From the NCBI GenBank assembly GCA_963930655.1, contig OZ005609.1:11514501-11578500 (forward strand): a stretch of DNA of 64,000 nucleotides, given 5' to 3'. Below the pieces are notes generated by a model that had not been told where the DNA came from, ran no database searches, and worked only from the letters and a program-made list of their open reading frames with translations. Positions 59,312 through 64,000 of the stretch are shown here, piece after piece (positions within the stretch are counted from its first letter, which is position 1; the number at the start of each line of letters is the position of its first letter). The position numbers were made by a program, and so were the translations under genes. Source of the stretch: Myrica gale (Eukaryota; Streptophyta; Magnoliopsida; Fagales; Myricaceae).

Positions 59312-62300
59312 TTTATTAAATTATCATGTTAATTTGCTGGAGCTTATTTCCAGGTTGGCTACGGAGAAATTTGTGTAATTCATGGATTCTAACTGATTAT
59401 AAGAAAACAACATCTTTTGCTGTCTTTGGGATCCGTATTCGCTGCATAGTCAAGATGTTGAAAAACATGCAAATTAGTCACCAAAAGCGACGAATTCTGA
59501 TCGCGATCATTAGTTTTGGTAAATGTAAATTGAAGTAGCGCAACTGGCGTGAAGTTATCAAAACCCTTAAGGGAAATTTTGAATTGCAAGAATTATTTCG
59601 TACGTTTAAGTGATACCTTGAAATCTGATTCCAATTTTTACCACCTGAATACCAATATTTGTCATGTATTGAACAATTCTTGAATCCGAAGTTTTTGCTT
59701 TGCCTGCAGGATCTGAGGGCACACGGAAAAGACAAAGGGTGGTGTCCATATTTCTTAGCTCGGCATATGGTGCAGTTTGCAAATGTGGTGGTTTTTAGTT
59801 ATCAGTATCTGCTGGATCCCAAGGTGGCTGGGATTATATCCAAGGAAATGCAGAGGGAGTCTGTTGTGATCTTTGATGAGGCTCATAATATCTATAATGT
59901 GTGTATTTAAGCTCTTAGTGTCAGTGTGAGAAGGCAGACACTTGAAGGGGCCAGAAGGAATCTCAGTAAAATGCGCCAGGAGATTGAGAAGTATGTGTTT
60001 GCACGAAATATTTTATTGTGTACTATCTATTGTTTGTTTCATGGAGGATACCTATTGTCCTGCAAATATGTCAAAAAAGGGCCCCATTATCCAGAGAATT
60101 ATTTTTGCTTTTACGTCTGTAGGTTTCTTTTGAGTTTTCCTGTCCGTATCCTTTTGTGATTCTCTAGACCCAATGCCGGAAGTATTCTTCATTAGGATCT
60201 TTTCCAATTTTTATTTGGACCTGAACTAAAATTTATTATACAGGTTTTTATTAAGTTGTTTGACATGGTAGGAAGGTTCAAGGCCACAGATGCTGGTAGA
60301 TTGCGTGCTGAATATAATCGGCTTGTGGAGGGCTTGGCACAAAGAGGAAACCTGCCTAGTATGTGAAATGTGATGACAGTAATTTTTCATTCAAAAGTGC
60401 AAAATTTCAATTTTTTTATTGTCCTAGATGTAATGAACTAGACTTTCATTTTTTTTAATCCAGTCTCGGACACCTGGCTCTCTAATCCTGCATTACCTGA
60501 TGACATTCTGAAGGAGGCCGTGCCTGGAAATATTCGCAGAGCAGAGCATTTTGTGCAGTCTTACGTAGATTGGTCCAGTATCTAGAGGGGCGGCTGGAAA
60601 CTGAGAATGTCGAGAAGGAGGGGCCTGTTACATTTGTAGCCTCTCTTAATACCCATGCTGGAATTGATCAGAAAACACTGAAATTCTGTTATGATCGCCT
60701 GCATTCACTGATGTTGACATTAGAAATCACCGACACAGATGAGTTCCTACATATCCAAACAATATGTGACTTTGCAACACTTGTTGGGACATACGCTCGA
60801 GGGTTTTCAATTATAATTGAACCTTTTGATGAGAGAATGCCTCATATTCCTGACCCTGTGCTGCAGGTTGGTTTTCCCTCCTCCCTCTTTCTTCCTCTGT
60901 TTTTCTTCTTTTTTTTTTTCCTATTCTTTCAGTTTTCTTTTCCCTTTCAGGGTGAATTAATGTCTTAGCAAAGTCTCACTTCTCTATAAAGGTCATGTAT
61001 GCTTAACCCAATATTATCGTCTGACTCATTTGGAGTGCTACATGTTATCTGCTGTATGTGACTATGACCTTACTACATCTATCTCTAGAACCGCTTTTAC
61101 CACTAGTCTCTTTTGCCAGCATCAAAAGTATTAAATCTAATGTGTGGATGGTTCTGATCCTTTATATTCCATATATGTAGGACTGCTAAGCAAATGCTCT
61201 GCCATTACCCTTCTCACTGTTTATGAACGTGTCAGTATGATGCTACTTGGTCTAGTTTTACATCTTTGGCAGTTGATGCAATGAAGAGTTTCATAATATC
61301 TTATGTTCTAACAATTTTGGTTGTCTTATTTTTCTGATTTATTGTTTGTTTTTGTATTTGGCATTTCAGCTTAGTTGCCATGATGCTTCTCTTGCCATAA
61401 AGCCCGTATTTGATCGATTTCAGTCAGTTGTCATTACGTCTGGAACGCTGACTCCAATTGATCTCTACCCCCGTCTTCTTAATTTCCATCCAGTGGTCAG
61501 TCGAAGTTTTAAAATGTCCCTAACAAGGGATTGCATCTGCCCCATGGTTCTCACTCGTGGGAGGTATAGGTTTTACTTAAATCTATTAGCATCTCACAGG
61601 GAAGATCATGATTTTTAGTCTTGCTATCTTTTTTTATTCACTTTATAGTCTTTTGACACACTTTATTTACTTCAGTTTATTCTAAATATGCATGTAATTT
61701 GGTTCTTGCAGTGATCAGCTTCCAGTTAGTACCAAATTCGACATGCGAAGTGATCTTGGTGTCGTAAGAAATTATGGGAAGCTCTTGCTCGAGATGGCAT
61801 CTATTGTTCCAGATGGAATTGTATGTTTTTTCGTCAGTTACTCATATATGGATGCAATAGTGAATAGTTGGAATGACAGTAAAATTTTGGAGGTAAGTGC
61901 ACTGTTCCTATTGTCTTAGTTTCTACTCCAGTTTCTTTGAATTTCAACTCACTGCCACCCCTTGTTGTGTTAAGTGTTTCATTATAAGGTGCTTGATTCT
62001 CTTATTGCTGTAGGAAATAATGCAGCATAAGCTTATCTTCATCGAGACACAGGATGTTGTAGAAACTACTTTGGCTCTTGACAACTATCGCAAGGCTTGT
62101 GATTTTGGGAGGGGTCCTATCTTTCTCTCTGTTGCCAAGTATCATGTTAGTCTCATTTTGTTTTCTTTTAAAATATTTTTAGGGACATTGGGTTGGGTTT
62201 TGGTTTAGGGTTTTATTTTTAATGGTCGACTACTCATTTGGTCCTTGATTTTGCCTTCATTTCAAATATATATATATATTTAACATAACGTGGCAGTTTA

Positions 62301-64000
62301 TGTCCGGTGATCAAGCAAACACTCGTGGCGTGGTGGTGTTGGCTATATATCCTGGCATTTTGTTCACTGCTAACAGTAGACTGGCAGGGAGACCTTTTTG
62401 ATACTTCGGCAAAATCAAAACACCCTCTAAATGAGGACAAAATCTAGAGACTGATTGAGTGCTTAACCCTAATTTAACTTTTGAAACCAGTTTAGGAACG
62501 GAAAAATGTATGGAAACACTACTTTTGGTTTTAGTCACAATTATAATTTTTGCTATTTTTTTGTAAGTTGTTTGAAGTGTCACTAATTAGCTTCTAGATT
62601 CTATGCCCTATTCAGTAAAAGATTTTCATGTGTGTCCACTATTTTAATTTTATCCTTAAGACAGAAAATAAAAGTAGAAATATAACAGGTAAAAAAAGAA
62701 GTCTGTGGGGGTGGAGAGGGTTTATCCTCTTCTATGTGCCTCCCTTATAGAGGAGTTCAAACAGTGTATATGCCCCGTGGCACCCTTGCACTGGTGAAGA
62801 GGAGGGTGATGATCTGGCCCCTCTCTGCCACCCCCACGTTTTGGTGTCTTTTTTTTGTTTTTGGTTTCCTGTGGACCTCTTTGGTCCACGCTCCAGCCAA
62901 ACATGGATTGTGGAGACAGGTTTTAGAACCCATTTTAAACATTGAAACGGAAGCTGAAGCCCATTTCTAAACATAGCCTATCTTTAGACACCATTGTATC
63001 TTTTTATGGAACATTACGTCATTTGATGGGTCTTAAAAGGATTGCTAGTGTAAGAAGAATCAAATTGATGACATATCTGTTCTTTTGTAGGGGAAAAGTT
63101 GCTGAAGGTATTGACTTCGATCGACATTATGGTAGACTGGTCATCATGTTTGGAGTTCCTTTCCAATACACATTGAGCAAGTAAGTTTGAAGAGATAATG
63201 TTTCTGTGCTTCTACTTTGTGAGTCATATTTTGGGAAACTGTGTATTCAGCTTCATAAACATTTAGTCTACTTATAAAAAAAAACATTTAGTCTACTGTT
63301 GCTAATCAAGTATATCAAGTCGCATTGTCTCTACGGTATGAGAATGAAAGCATGGTTTTGCAGGATTTTGCTTGCTAGGTTGGAATATCTTCCGGATACC
63401 TTTCAGATAAAGGAAGGAGATTTTCTGACTTTTGATGCATTGGTATAGTTCAACCACTGCTTACATTAAAGGGACATCTATTGTTTTGACTATATGGTTT
63501 CAGAATATTTCTGTTGTAAAATTATAGTACTTATTGTATTGAAACAGAGGCAAGCTGCTCAATGTGTGGGCCGAGTGATCCGCTCAAAGGCTGATTATGG
63601 GATGATGATCTTTGCTGACAAAAGGTGTATATCTTTATAGTTCCTATTTATCAAATAGATTTTGTAAAATTCTTGTATAAATTGATGAAGCTTGGTGCTT
63701 TTGATAAAGTTGGCCAAAATAGAAGTGTTATTCTCTGAAGTTTAAGAAATTTTTATGTGGATGATTCAGGTCCCATTATGCTGAACTCAACACTAAGCAA
63801 ATTGAGTCCAGTAAATATTGTCTTCTCCACTATGGGCTAAGTAACGAGGAAAAGTTGGTAAAATTTTAGTACCAATTGATCCATGGGGAGTTTTTGCGTA
63901 CGAAACTGGTTTCTTGTGGGGATATCCATAATGCCCTGGCTTTAATGACTGGAGTTTTGTAACTTTGGTATTTGGATCTGTGTTTTGTTTAGGGTTGCAG

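Larger units (their letters stand above)
56346..63624 (+). pseudogene. XPD/UVH6 (ERCC2) TFIIH helicase copy with broken frame
   Basis: Ten exons align to plant XPD: 56346-56875, 59710-59990, 60276-60358, 60464-60866, 61370-61563, 61712-61892, 62014-62138, 63091-63180, 63364-63442 and 63548-63624. XPD is the 5'-3' iron-sulphur helicase of TFIIH, used in nucleotide excision repair and transcription. Visible parts are MKFQIEDVTVYFPYDRIYPE, Walker A as HTGTGKT (plants usually PTGTGKT), SSRKNLCIN with FeS cysteines, [10 protein letters not shown], the DEAH box [18 protein letters not shown], and motif [19 protein letters not shown]. Lesions: a 1-nt loss at 56720-56722 (GAGATCGGGAC where GAGAATCGGGAC is expected); TAA at 59908-59910 where Glu follows NVCI; and a 1-nt loss at 60558-60559 (HFVQ / LRRLVQYL). 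An NxDN residue is also changed (HNIYN for HNIDN). After 63624 the expected KLPGW C terminus is not found. Probably a pseudogene; a functional copy should exist elsewhere. Confidence 0.82.

Overview
The window is nuclear DNA from a flowering plant, most likely a eudicot; I cannot name the species. Genes have many short exons with GT-AG introns in AT-rich DNA, one product is a chloroplast-targeted protein, and most of the remaining sequence is transposon debris. I see no rRNA, tRNA or CRISPR, no bacterial-type operon, and no wholly new biological system. The most unusual structures are transposons that carry host genes or gene pieces.

Three host loci dominate. (1) 25.6-32.7 kb, plus strand: a 13-exon gene for the plastid envelope translocon channel SCY2 (SecY2), with one apparent frame break in its transit-peptide/N-terminal exon. 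(2) 43.8-48.3 kb, plus strand: a 7-exon gene for the plant p31comet/MAD2L1-binding protein, fully in frame after splicing (277 aa), with a large repeat insertion in its fifth intron. (3) 56.3-63.6 kb, plus strand: a copy of the TFIIH/NER helicase XPD (UVH6) with ten recognisable exons but two 1-nt frameshifts and one nonsense codon, so probably a pseudogene. Its first intron holds a 2.26-kb terminal-inverted-repeat element that encloses an intact RING-H2 (ATL-like) gene on the minus strand.

Layout: 0-3 kb, LINE remnant and the first exons of a purple acid phosphatase. 3.05-6.40 kb, an LTR retrotransposon (Ty3/gypsy) with both LTRs but RT/RNase H deleted. 6.66-9.54 kb, a MULE-like element with 156-bp inverted ends. 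11.5-12.8 kb, a solo LTR. 13.0-15.1 kb, a hAT element with a decayed transposase. 15.4-20.2 kb, a CACTA-type MITE followed by a second MULE-family element carrying NEDD8-conjugating-enzyme exons and a GRF zinc-finger gene. 20.2-21.5 kb, broken exons including a kinesin-5 motor fragment. 22.8-24.1 kb, a second solo LTR. 33-43 kb, low-complexity DNA, gypsy relics, a decayed Myb/SANT-like gene, a foldback MITE and a hAT-type nonautonomous element. 49.2-51.0 kb, an exactly 1800-bp hAT deletion derivative. 51-55.3 kb, repeat-rich DNA and gypsy LTR remnants.

The three host loci show no functional relationship to each other (plastid protein transport, HORMA-protein remodelling, DNA repair/transcription). 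Exon coordinates come from manual splice-site matching to remembered family sequence and were not tested against transcripts.
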